64,000 bases of DNA from Ornithodoros turicata (lineage: Eukaryota > Arthropoda > Arachnida > Ixodida > Argasidae): contig NC_088204.1 of NCBI RefSeq assembly GCF_037126465.1, positions 72,849,807 to 72,913,806 of the forward strand, given 5' to 3'. Position numbers and translations under genes: made by a program. Positions 35,619 to 46,330 of this stretch are shown in pieces. The notes below the pieces were generated by a model, which saw nothing but the letters and a program-made list of their open reading frames with translations, was not told where the DNA came from and ran no database searches. Position 1 is the stretch's first letter; each line of letters starts with the position of its first letter.

Positions 35619-36590
35619 GTGCGGAAAGACCACTGTGGCATCGCTCATGATCATGGTCAGGTCTGTTTGGATTTAATCCACATGGATTTTATCCGGTGGA
35701 TTTTTTTGGATTTTGTCCACACAGTTTTATCCGGATTTTTTTTAGAGATTTTCTCCAGATGTGATGTGAAAGTCAATCTGAATTCAACGTCACACGGAAG
35801 ACTCCCGCTTTATTTTCTTGTAGTGTTGGCTAGCTGTTTGAAAAAGCGCGGGTGCGCGCAACATTAGCTCTTAACTTTTGAACTGATAATTTTTCAGATT
35901 TAACTTTTTCCCGCTTTCTTCTACTTCTGCCCAATCAGGGAGAGGCTTTCTTCCGCTAACTGAAGTGCGCCGAAACACGATAGCTAATCCAGGCGTGTAG
36001 GATCCACACCATTCAATCACGCGTGCATGAAACTCCACTTTTCGGAAAACAATAGAAACTGATACAGTGTTGCTGGGACAGGCAGTTCCGTAAACAGAGA
36101 CTCTGAGAGGTCACACGAAATCAGGAACAGCAAAGCACATTTGTTTATACTATGTTAGCCTTGATTTTATTGATGAACTTGAGTTTATTGATAGCCTTGT
36201 ATATGTTCTCCAAAAATATCCAAAAGTATCAGCGTTTTATCCAAAAAAAGCCCACTGGAGAGGATCTTTTTAAAGATATCCGGATTTTTTTCAACCCTGA
36301 TCACAGTTTTCTCGCCATCTAAAGCTACGAATTGTCAATTAGCGAATGATAGCTCCACTGCATAGCACACTCCTAACCAACCATCATCCTGGTCATGACG
36401 TCATTCTCCCCTCTGATCTGTTGAGAACGGAAGGCCCGCACATATTTCTGACACTTGCGTACTTGTGCTGATTTTCACGAAAGGCGCGCAGGCTCTGCGC
36501 TTTCCACAAATCAAGAGTGATAACAGTATCGAAGTGTAAAAGGTTTAGCCTTGAGCGAGTTATGAGGTGAAATTCTGGTTTTAAATCATA

Positions 36591-36828
36591 CACTCGTTGA
36601 AGTGAACTTCACCACACAGCACGCTCCTGGCCAACCATCATCCCGAATGACAACGTTCTCGTCCCTGATTTGTCGAAAACTGGAGGCGGAGCCTATTCTG
36701 TGCCGTGCATAATGGCAACAAAATAGGCTCCTCCTCCCATTTTCAACAAATCAGGGGCGAGAACGTTGTCATTCGGGATGATGGTTGACTAGGAGCGTGC
36801 CGTGTGGAGAAGTTCATTTTTAAGAGTG
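36591..36828. repeat. CACTA-type MITE, nearly perfect hairpin, 238 bp
   Basis: The arms run from CACTCGTTGAAGTGAACTTC to the inverted CACTCTTAAAAATGAACTTC. They stay almost fully complementary through GCACGCTCC, AACCATCATCCCGAATGACA and ACGTTCTCG. A related, more worn copy lies just left (about 36,345-36,590). Confidence 0.75.
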
Positions 36829-37098
36829 TACTTGCTACCTCCTGTGGGAGCCGCGTGGGAGAAAGTGGCGGCATCGCCCTCATCTTTGTCAGAGTTTCCA
36901 TGTTTAATAATTTCCCAACGGGATATCACACCGATATCGGCGTTGGCACATTAATAAATTAATAACGAGAGTATGTATATACATTAAATAAACCTCCACA
37001 TGTTCAACCGCTACTCCTTCAACAAGGGGAAGAGTCAAGTGACTACCACTCTGACCAAATGAGAACCTTAGGCGACATGCGCGACTTTCAAGGTTGGC

Positions 37099-37104
37099 TT
37101 TATT
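37099..37104 (-). promoter_or_regulatory. poly(A) signal of G7
   Basis: AATAAA on the minus strand, about 74 nt past the G7 stop. Confidence 0.55.
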
Positions 37105-37177
37105 TTCTTTTATTCGCCATGCCCAACGTATCCATTTGTTTGACAGCAGTAGATAGCCATATATGTCTGACGTGGCC

Positions 37178-38260
37178 TCACTCAAGAGAGGCGCACATGC
37201 AGTATAATCCACTCTCCGGAGTATCCTCGGATTGGACGCAAGCGCCTCCACCGTACCCTTCGTCTTTGCAATGCTGTTGGCAATCCTCGTTGCTGTTTGG
37301 GTTGTCACAACTGGGTGCATCTGCATCTGGTAAGACATTTTAAAGATGGACACAAAAAATTTACGCTCGGTCAACTTGTCTGAAAACAAATCAAATCAAA
37401 TAATATACATAAATAAATAAATGAAAAGGAAAACCGTTTTCTCTTATCGTTTACAGTGGCTTATATAATCTCCAAGTCTCGTGCGGAGGAGATGATCGTG
37501 GTTTAGTAGTGGGCTAACCTTTCTTACGACATCAATTATTTTCCTGCAGTTTTCAATTTTGCACGCATCATTTATTTATCTATTCATTTATTCATTACAC
37601 GCTTGTCCCACGGTATGTTGGCTCACGTCTCCATATCCCCCTATTCCATCATCGTCATAGCATGCAATGGTGTTGCTTCACGTCTAGTAAACACGCATAG
37701 CAGGACTTATTTCGAACGGCAGTGTCCCGTCAGGTTTACACAGGAGACATGTTCACGAATGTTTCTTTCCTTTCGTTCGTTTTCAGAGACTGTATATGAG
37801 CCCCTCTTACATGTCAAGAGCAACATAAAGTTAGTACTTACCTGTCCCTACTATCAGAACTGAAAGAAACAGAAGGGTCACTTCAACGCCGCGTTCAACG
37901 CAAAGTGTATGGTCTCATCGCAAGTAAAATTCTGGGATAATCAATAAATTATACTTGCTCGATAAACTGCAACGTTAAGTCTACTAATTTCAGTATTAAT
38001 GCTACTGAGTTTAATACTACATTTTTATTACTAAAAATAGCACTTAGTCAACAACAGCGCTTAATATTAAGCATGGAACCCAGACTCCAGTCATATTTTC
38101 AGGAACGCGCCTAACGACGAACTACAAATCTGGCGTTTCCTGCTGTTGCTTATTACGAAAACTCCCCACTAGGGGAAATCACAACCCGCATGCCTAAAAT
38201 CTACGAAAGCTTACCTGAAGCACAAAGGAGAAGCACTAGCAGACACCTCATTTTGAGCAT
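37178..38260 (-). CDS. G7: short acidic secreted defensin-like peptide, 70 aa, three exons
   Basis: Exons: 38,215-38,260 (46 nt, MLKMRCLLVLLLCAS), 37,842-37,859 (18-nt micro-exon, VLIVGT), 37,178-37,326 (149 nt to TGA). Donors GTAAGC and GTAAGT, acceptors CAG and CAG, phase 1, 71 codons. Starting at the second ATG (38,251) would make exon 1 exactly 37 nt, as in G2-G4, G6 and G8; either start gives a good signal peptide. The mature chain DADAPS is followed by C-x8-C-x3-C-x9-C-x12-C-x1-C, ending CASLE. The x12 loop is long and acidic (VQSEDTPESGLY), and the whole mature peptide is negative, which argues against simple membrane-active killing. No open ATG frame shows this gene; only splicing does. 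Confidence 0.87.
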
Positions 38261-38311
38261 ATTAAACGTTTTCAACAGGAACGTCTGCACTTGGATTTGT
38301 GGAGCGCGCCG

Positions 38312-38320
38312 CTATATAAA
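38312..38320 (-). promoter_or_regulatory. TATA box of G7
   Basis: TTTATATAGC on the minus strand, about 55 nt upstream of the first ATG; the same bases read TATATAAA on the plus strand. Confidence 0.6.
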
Positions 38321-39289
38321 GGTGACGGGAGACTGTTAATACAACCAAACCAGTAAGTGACACCCATCACGCGTTCAGAGAAAAAGAATGGCATCGGCGC
38401 ACTTCTCCTTTGAAACGGACACGCAATTAATATATCGTGATACTTGGGAATTGCTGCCATATATCGCTATCGAAGCGACGCGAAGAGAAAAACGCTTCCA
38501 GCTGGGCTCTGCTGTTCTTGGAAGAATTGGTCCCGAGAGAATATTACAAACGTGACTGTTGCGAAGAATGGCTTCGTGAGCTTCATTACGCATCTTCTGG
38601 GGGATTGTTCTTGGTAACGATAAAATCTACGACTTTCTAAGTAACGTATGCAAACAGACTCGCAGGATGTCATGCAACTTATGTGTTAGGCAGTCGTTTG
38701 ATCTTGAATGTAAGAATCAACAAATCGGAGGAAACGGCAAAGCTTGACATTTAACATAATCCCCCACATCACATTACATCATCAACCACATCATCATCCC
38801 ATTTATTTGTGTGTGTGTGTGTGACATTTAACAACGTGTGCCGGAGGAAGTCGTGAGATTTGACGGTGGTTTCGGTAGTTGCCTACCAAGTGTTGCCTAT
38901 ACATGTTTCACACATATTTGGTACCACTGCACTGGTAGCACTACGTTGAAATTGTGCGCTCCAATGGCTTCTTGTGACGGTACATAGGATCGCCATATCA
39001 CGAGCTGGGAATCCGTTCCTAATTTAATAATCCCTCCTCTGCTAACGGATGTGTCACTGCGCATTGCAGTATTGATAATAATCATAACAATAATGCTTCT
39101 TTGTTACGTGCCCATGAACAGCCTCGGGGGCCTTGGTGTTGGCGCAAGCTGGCAAACTTCTAAATAATGCCGGAAACGACAGATAACCCTGGTAATGGAA
39201 AATATACTCAAGTAACGCACACGTGCGTCGCCGAACATACAGGGTGAAGGTGATAAATTAATCACCTTCTAATAAATATAAATAAATAA

Positions 39290-39364
39290 TTCTATATATA
39301 TAATTATTATAATATAATTATAATAATATTATAATTATATATATAATAATATAATTAATATTGA

Positions 39365-39417
<53 letters not shown>

Positions 39418-39420
39418 ATT
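39290..39420. repeat. (TA)n-rich microsatellite at the 5' edge of the Penelope-like element
   Basis: About 130 bp of almost pure A/T including 20 or more TA units. It directly joins the truncated coding region. A second (TA)n lies past the 3' end at 41,681-41,702. Confidence 0.85.
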
Positions 39421-39506
39421 TATCGCCAGCTGAACACCGTAGCCTTTCCGACCTTCAAAGACGTGATGATCTGGTTATAAAAAAAGCTGATAAAGGTGGT
39501 GCAATT

Positions 39507-41288
39507 GTGGTAATGAACAAAACTGATTATATTAACGAGGGCATTCGGCAGATATCATGCACATCATTTTACAAAGTCCTCGAAGCTGACCCTACGGAAC
39601 AGATCACTGCTAATGTTATCCGTAGCTTGAAAGATCTGAAAACCAGGAAAAAGATAGACACCACCCTGTACGAGTACTTACTCCCTAGAGATCCCGTGCC
39701 AGGCAGATTTTACATGCTCCCCAAGATCCATAAACCTGGGAACCCAGGGCGCCCGATAGTTTCTTGTAACGGTACAGCTACCGAAAATATTTCCAGCTTT
39801 GTAGATTATCTTCTTAAAGATATACCCCCAAAACTTCCATCCTACATTAAAGATACAAATCACTTCCTGGAAATATTAAGTCAGTGCCAACCACCTCCCT
39901 CAAGTTTGCTGGTCACGCTAGACGTTTCTTCCCTCTATACCAACATCCCCCACGAAGATGGCATTGCTGCAGCTCAAAGGGCGTTTTTAAAATATTCGGA
40001 CAACTCATACGATCCTTGTGTTCTATTCACATTCCTTAACCTTATTCTGAAAAATAACAACTTTGAATTTGATGGTAAACATTACTTGCAAGTCAGTGGC
40101 ACGGCTATGGGCACTAAGATGGCACCAAATTATGCAAACATCTTTATGGGTAATCTGGAGGAGGCATTTCTATTCCAATGCGAGAAAAAGCCGACGTTGT
40201 ACAAGCGTTTTCTGGACGACATCTTTATAGTTTGGCCATATTCGGAGGACGATCTGAATATATTCATTAGCAATTTTAACCAAGCACATCCGTCTATCAA
40301 ATTCACCCATTCTTACTCAGCTCTAACTGTTAACTTCCTAGATGTCCAGGTAAAGTTAACGGACGGGGTCCTAACTACGGACCTGTTCCGTAAACCTACG
40401 GACTCCCAGCAGTACCTAGCTTTCAAGAGTTGCCACCCGCGGCACACTAAACTTGCTATCCCCTACAGCCAGGCACTTCGTTATAGACGCATCTGTTCCA
40501 GCGACAGTGATCTGGATAGAAATTTGAACCAACTCAAGCAAACATTCATCAGTCGCGAATTCCCACCTAGTTTAGTTGAGGACGCAATAAGGAAGGCCCG
40601 CAGGGCAGATCGCAAAGCTCTGTTCCAAAACCGCAACCGCAAATCAGACAATGGTTCCGTCAACCTCGTTGTAACATTCAACAATAATGTTTCCAACATC
40701 AACAGTATACTTAATCGCCACCACGGTATTCTTTGTCAGTCAGAGCGCATGCGACAAATCTTCCCGGAACCGCCACGTGTGACCTACAGGCGCTCGCAAA
40801 ACCTCCACGATAATCTAGTCAGCTCCAAAGTGAACCGACCAACAAGTCCGACGGCAGGCTGCCACCCGTGCAATGGCCGCAGATGTCAAATATGCAAACT
40901 AATGCGAAGTGCCCACGTGCTTAACAGCACAAATTCTAATTTCTTCGTCAAAATTCATGGTGACTTTGACTGCAATTCATCCAACGTCATTTATGCCATT
41001 CAGTGCAACGCGTGTCAAGCACAATACGTAGGTCAAACCAAAACATCTTTTCGGATCAGATTCAACAACCACCGGTCGGACGTTAATAAAAAGCCAAATC
41101 TTCCTGTTTCTCGTCATTTCAACCAACCTGGTCATTCAATAAATGACGTTGCCCTTTTTATTCTTCAATCAAACTTTAGCTCCGATAGAGGCAGGGAACA
41201 ACGCGAGTCTTACCTCATTTACAAATTCCAATCAATCATTAACGAAGATCCCGGTGTACTTTCAACAGTAAGGAATCTGGTCGTCTAG
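39507..41288 (+). CDS. Penelope-like reverse transcriptase with GIY-YIG endonuclease, 593 aa, 5'-truncated
   Basis: The enzyme copies element RNA into DNA at a nicked target. The frame continues upstream without a stop through KKADKGGAIVVMNKTDYI to the TA repeat at 39,420, so the native start is missing and 39,507 (GTG) is only where the given frame begins. RT motifs: LVTLDVSSLYTNIPHEDG (about residue 135), the catalytic FLDDIFIVW (about 234) and FLDVQVKLTDG (about 275). A cysteine-rich linker (CHPCNGRRCQIC, about 452) leads to the GIY-YIG nuclease VIYAIQCNACQAQYVGQTKT (about 494) with conserved R and H residues after it. The stop is TAG at the end of RNLVV. It is unbroken, hence young. This is a transposon gene, not a host gene. 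Confidence 0.9.
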   Translation: MVMNKTDYINEGIRQISCTSFYKVLEADPTEQITANVIRSLKDLKTRKKIDTTLYEYLLPRDPVPGRFYMLPKIHKPGNPGRPIVSCNGTATENISSFVDYLLKDIPPKLPSYIKDTNHFLEILSQCQPPPSSLLVTLDVSSLYTNIPHEDGIAAAQRAFLKYSDNSYDPCVLFTFLNLILKNNNFEFDGKHYLQVSGTAMGTKMAPNYANIFMGNLEEAFLFQCEKKPTLYKRFLDDIFIVWPYSEDDLNIFISNFNQAHPSIKFTHSYSALTVNFLDVQVKLTDGVLTTDLFRKPTDSQQYLAFKSCHPRHTKLAIPYSQALRYRRICSSDSDLDRNLNQLKQTFISREFPPSLVEDAIRKARRADRKALFQNRNRKSDNGSVNLVVTFNNNVSNINSILNRHHGILCQSERMRQIFPEPPRVTYRRSQNLHDNLVSSKVNRPTSPTAGCHPCNGRRCQICKLMRSAHVLNSTNSNFFVKIHGDFDCNSSNVIYAIQCNACQAQYVGQTKTSFRIRFNNHRSDVNKKPNLPVSRHFNQPGHSINDVALFILQSNFSSDRGREQRESYLIYKFQSIINEDPGVLSTVRNLVV

Positions 41289-41536
41289 ATGGGATATACT
41301 TTCCCATTTTTTTCCTTTTATTTTTCCTTTTTTCTTTCTTTTCTTTTCAGCTATGGCCTCAGTACAGCTCACCCTGAGCTGGCTCCCCAAGAAAGGTGAC
41401 ATCACCACCCGGACTTGACCTTGCGGAATGTTCCAGAATATGACTCAGACAACTGCCACGTGGCATACTTGCACCGATTGTGACGTCACCCAGGAAACCT
41501 ATTTAAGCAATATGCAACCCTTGTACCTCTTTTGTC

Positions 41537-41570
41537 CTGACGAAGACAGTGCCACTGTCGAAACGTCGAC
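41537..41570 (+). ncRNA. candidate hammerhead ribozyme of the Penelope-like element
   Basis: The core CTGACGA is followed by a hairpin (GACAG / CTGTC with a 5-nt loop), then GAAAC and GTCGAC. This order fits the minimal hammerheads reported in Penelope-like elements. Stem III is short and its exact pairing is not certain by eye. Confidence 0.5.
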
Positions 41571-41729
41571 CATTCTTTTTTTCTTTTTTTTTAATCTATG
41601 TGTTAAATTGCCCTATAAATAAATTAGTTGTTGTTAACGTTCCTGTAATCTGTAGTCCAAGTCTTATTATTTCACTTTTATATATATATATATATATATA
41701 ATAATTCAATAAATAAATTCTAACTGGCG

Positions 41730-41990
41730 ACGTACTCGCCGGAGGGTTGTGGGACTTTCGGCAATTACCTTCTAGAAACTTTTGCCGCCATTTAGGAAGA
41801 CTTTGGACAATTTTTAATTGAGGGAAATTTATTTTCTTCAATTGAAATTTGAAAAGTGCCAATGAACGTCACTTCTTTTTTACAGAAATATGAAGTCCTC
41901 CACGGATAAACACAGACCCAACAAAAACTACGCACAGTATCGCAACAGAAATAGCCGAAAAAAAATCAGTGAGAATTACTCTTTAGCCCC
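41730..41990. repeat. single arm of the foldback family (as at 27.8 and 29.6 kb)
   Basis: GGAGGGTTGTGGGACTTTCG, then GAAACTTTTGCCGCCATTTA and GAAGTCCTCCACGGATAA match the left arms of the other copies. No right arm follows. Confidence 0.6.
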
Positions 41991-41999
41991 GCCTACATG

Positions 42000-44074
42000 A
42001 CTTTGCAACATTTGTAACATTCATGTACGAGCGACAGATTGATCTCCCTAGAAGAAGACAGATATCTTCACTGCAAACCGATGATGATGATGATGGAGAG
42101 AACATACAATTTATTAGCAAAAAGACAATGTCAATGGAGTCTTGCCGTGTGGACTTCCGGGTTCCGTTTTGTGCCTCTCTTTTCGTTCACCCTCATGGAA
42201 ATTGCACGTTCTTCGAATTTACCCCATCTTGCTTGCACCTCAACTTTGCTAATGGTCAGCTTTGGTTCGTGTACGTATACTGTCGCTGCGAGGCCACTTG
42301 AAGAGATGTACCTAGCTTCGGAGCTCGACCACCTCCTGACTATCAGCACAAGCAAAGTACTACGACTATTAACTCAAACAGTCGCATATATGCGTGTACC
42401 ACAATGTATTCCTAAAACTAGCACGTGGAACCTCCCGGCTACAGACGACGAAAACACCACGAAGCTTCTGATATTCAGTAATCAGCTCTTGCAGACAGGA
42501 CAGCTTTGATTGGAACGCGGAACGCTTAGGCCAGAACACAATCATCAGAACATAATATCCCACGTCTCCGCCCACCCAGATGCAGGCCTCAGAATTTGTC
42601 GTTCAAAAGAGGTCGTCGTGTGCAGTCCAGTATGTTGACTCACTTTTCGCTCTACTCCTGTAGCAGAGATCGCTTGAAATCGAGGTCTGAGCTGTGGCAA
42701 CCCCGTGACAGATATTATTATGGCAAGCAACATACACACACGCATAAATGGGGTGATGATGTGGTGGGTTATTCTCCGCCGTCATGGCGGTAAACTGCCC
42801 CGTTGCTCTTGTAGAGGGGATGTGGAAGGGAGGGCAAGCAACAGACATGCTTTGCGATATGGAAAGGGGGTTGGTCACGTAAAGGGCAATACGTGTAGGT
42901 GTACGAGGTACACAGACACACTTGGAAGCGCAGAACGCCTGGAGGAGGCTAGGTTCGTAGATATATCCCTTGACATCTGGCGTAAATAAAAAAAAATGTT
43001 AACACGAATTGCAAATAAAGAATCTTATTAACAATTAGAAGACTAGGAATTAATTACGAACATTGAGAACCTATTGCAAACAACTCTTATATCGAGGCAG
43101 AATCAGTTCAGTGAATTGGAATTGGAAAAGGAAGAAAAATATGGAGAGGTTCGTCCCGACTTAGTCAGAACTGGCTACTCCAAATATAATACAATTCAGT
43201 GCATAGGTTTTCTGTTAGATGTGTCGAAGTTCCGGCTTTCCGGCTTTCAGTGTGTCCCAGTAACTTCCTCTACTATAATGTAAGCCGTAATGTAATATGA
43301 GATATTGGAAACGAAGAACTAGAATACGCAAGACATCACGGGACGCATCGTGTATATAGTGCTGTTTGCTATTGCCAATGTACATCGTCTAATCACTCCA
43401 GCTTTCTACGCTAACTAAGAGGACGCTCTCCAGCAAACAAGATGAGCTTTCAATGAGTTTGTTTGTTTGTTCCCTACGCATTTTTTGTTTTTCGGAACAC
43501 AGCTTACCTACAATAAATGAGTGCTGAATATTGACGCACAGCAGAAAACCGGCAAAATAACCGCTGTCCTTCTTCTCTTTCTAAGCAACTTTGTTGCGAA
43601 GATGCATTCGTTCACCTAACTGACTCCCGCACTTCAAAAAGCGCCTCAAGGACGCTGGTTGTTAACATCTGCCGTAAGAGCCCAGTGAGAATTCTCCCAT
43701 CCACCAATGCACCCTTTAATTCGTCGCCCCTAAACCTCAAAATGTATCACGCCAATGATGAGGACAATGCTCCGAACAAGAACAGACTCTGTTCGAAATA
43801 TCGGCGTCCTCGTGCTGACCCAAGGAACACAACATCGCGGCCAAACATTGGCTGGACATTGGACCAGTATTGCCGATACTCACCCAATATTTGGCCAATA
43901 TATTACGCTACCTTTTATTTAAAAAAAACGGACCGTGTATTTCGAGTAGTATTTTTTTTATTTTCTTTTACAGGGTTCCTTCATCAAACTGAAGATGTGA
44001 TGGTCAGCTCAGTCCTGGTTAAAAAGTGGGGTAGGAGAACTGACGTCATTGTTGGTATGCTGAACGGTGATGTG
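42000..44074. other. intergenic, no gene recognised
   Basis: Only weak ORFs. A frame at 42,705-42,989 ends in a stretch with CRCTRY but lacks the other defensin cysteines. Poly(A) candidates for G8 lie at 43,914-43,919 and about 43,958. Confidence 0.45.
43914..43919 (-). promoter_or_regulatory. possible poly(A) signal of G8
   Basis: AATAAA on the minus strand, about 156 nt past the G8 stop. Confidence 0.4.
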
Positions 44075-46046
44075 TTAATCAACCTTGCTGACGCGGACAC
44101 ATGAGCAAGTTGGACTCGGATCAATCTCACTTGGGACACAGGTACCCCTAGTAAATCCCACGGCCGTGCAAACTTCGTGACAGTGCTTGTCGCCAAGAGT
44201 TCCTAAGTCACAACTGTACTTGGATCCGTCGAATGCTTCCGCTCCTGGTGTGACATGTTGAGATATAAGCAATGGAGGATTAGCACAGTAAAACACACCT
44301 CTCTCAGGTTGTTCTCAAAGAAGAAGTGACGCCCTCCTCGATAATTTATTCCTTTATTGGCTCGTTGCGTATTGCGTTGGGTGTATTGCACAACAAACAG
44401 CACGTGCTCTTGCACAAGAACGGCTCTGATAGCTGACCTGTAGCGAACGCGAGAGGGCTTCGATGTGCGCACCCTTTAGAGACCCCCGACGTTCTCAGAC
44501 AGCCCGAGCGGTGCTGACTTCGGCCCACGACGTGGAGAATATCACACGCAGCAAGCGAATGCTCGGTGAGAAATAAGGCCTCGCGGCTGCTCCCACCACT
44601 AGTGCTATATAGTGCTATTTATTACAACGACCTGATTGCGTCACGCCAGGACATCGGGTCGGGTCCTCAAGGTGGTGCCGCATCGCTTAGGGTTGTTTTC
44701 TCTAGGCATTTTCCTAAATTTATTTGCGCGAGTGATAAGATATAGTGCAGCGAAAATATTGTACATGCTGCCTACCACAAAAGGTCGGTTCCGAGCAGTG
44801 CTAGACGTGACTTCCTTGCTGGTGTAGGGAACCCCAAGCATTGTTTGTTCTTTTGTTCTTTTGATTTCCCTGTGGGCCACACCAGTTAGTACGCATGGCC
44901 GAGCAAAGCGCTGTGATCAAAATGGAGATCTAGGTCGACTTGCCTGCCCATCCCGTATCTGCCTGCAGCTGTCTACTTCAGTTGAGGCACAGGCATTCAC
45001 CTGCACGATTGTATTCTAAAACGATCCTCCACTCGACGCCTCCCTCCGCCTTGAGAGTCGTGAGCGGCGGAGGAGCCATTTAATGGAAGGGAACACCAGC
45101 ACCGCCGTGTAATACTCAACGAAAGCGCGGAAGGGGTTCCTTTGATCGGGCGTGGGCTTCAATCGGCTCTAGGTCGACGTATGAAGTGCCAGCGCCGGCG
45201 CCAGGTACCGGCGTCGGGGCAGCAGATCCAGTCAACGGTCATTTAAAAATCGCCAGTTAGTGTACTGCACTGTTTCAACCTCGCGTAGCCAACTGTAGCC
45301 AACCGGTTCGCGTAGTGATAGAGCTGTCTTTGCTGGCAATCCTCATCATTTTTAGACAACTCCAAAGGACGGTGTACGTAGGTGATGGTACATCGTTATA
45401 TCGTTTGACATGCCCTTACCAGGTTTTACATTATGTTGGGACTACATTATCTAAGCGAAACTTATGTATTCCACTATATTGACATCACCACCTCAGCTGA
45501 CACTCAGGCTTATGCATGCTATCCCCCGACGCCCTAATTTTTCGCAATCGTTATTGATTCTCTCAGAAACACCCAAATTGAATAATTCTCTTCACGGCGT
45601 GCAATGTTGAGTCATGGCTGCAATGTGGCTACAATTTTATGACGTATTCGGATCAAGCATAGTACTTCACAGTCCCAGATCATTAAAAAAAAACGGTTTT
45701 GGGTATAATGGGCGTAAACTAAGGGCACGCAACGCCGACAGACATCAGCGATTATCAGGAGGACACTTTGACATTGCCTAGAATGTGCGCGTTATATCCG
45801 AAGCTTAGCGCCTACCGGGCAATAACATCAACTAGAAACTCACCTGTCGCTGCTACCAAAGCTGAAAAACAAAATGAAAACCTAATATACCTATATTAGA
45901 AGAACGCTGTACCTAACGCCTTGTTTTCATAGCAACTCAGGAATCGTTAATCATAATTAATTCAGTAATCTAAAAAATGTGTTGAAGCGTGAAAAACGTG
46001 CCTACTTACCTACGACGGAAACCAAAAGCATCATATTCCTTCTCAT
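44075..46046 (-). CDS. G8: secreted defensin-like peptide, 74 aa, three exons
   Basis: Exons: 46,010-46,046 (37 nt, MRRNMMLLVSVV), 45,844-45,861 (18-nt micro-exon, ALVAAT), 44,075-44,244 (170 nt to TAA). Donors GTAAGT and GTGAGT, acceptors CAG and CAG, phase 1, 75 codons. A longer open frame up to 44,296 crosses the acceptor and is not the real N-terminus. The mature chain GAEAFDGSKYS precedes C-x9-C-x3-C-x9-C-x10-C-x1-C and a tail CVRVSKVD. The x10 loop (VPSEIDPSPT) is longer than in classic defensins and resembles G7. Introns are 148 and 1599 nt. It is the last cluster member seen; to its right the window is transposon-rich. Confidence 0.87.
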
Positions 46047-46111
46047 TGTCGTTAATTACGCCGAGTAAGGAACCCCTGCCAGGAAGTGGAGGAAGCGAAC
46101 GCCACATTATG

Positions 46112-46120
46112 CTATTTATG
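46112..46120 (-). promoter_or_regulatory. possible TATA box of G8
   Basis: The minus strand reads CATAAATAG, about 66 nt upstream of the ATG. Confidence 0.45.
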
Positions 46121-46330
46121 CGCTGGAATGCATAATCGATGTTTACAGACCGTAGGTCTCTGACAGCCATAACGCCTTTGAAAGTGTCGCGTGCGACAAC
46201 GACAGGCGGCTGTCGCGTGATGTGACATTCTCAGAATTTGTGTCCCCATATATTATGCGCTACATTGTTTGCAGGGTGAGCTTTAAGCAGCTTGATGTCG
46301 TATCCACACAGGCACCACGCAAATGTAATA

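Larger units (their letters stand above)
39421..41700 (+). mobile_element. 5'-truncated Penelope-like retroelement
   Basis: It spans the ORF (39,507-41,288, with the frame open back to about 39,421) plus a 3' UTR with a candidate hammerhead ribozyme (41,537-41,570), ending near a (TA)n run. Penelope-like elements often insert at short TA-rich sites and are 5'-truncated, and both fit here. Confidence 0.75.

Noticed and set aside
42780..42930. Possible defensin tail (NTCRCTRY) on the plus strand
   Set aside because: The CxxxC pair and the fourth cysteine are missing in that frame, and neighbouring frames need a frameshift. At most it is an old relic.
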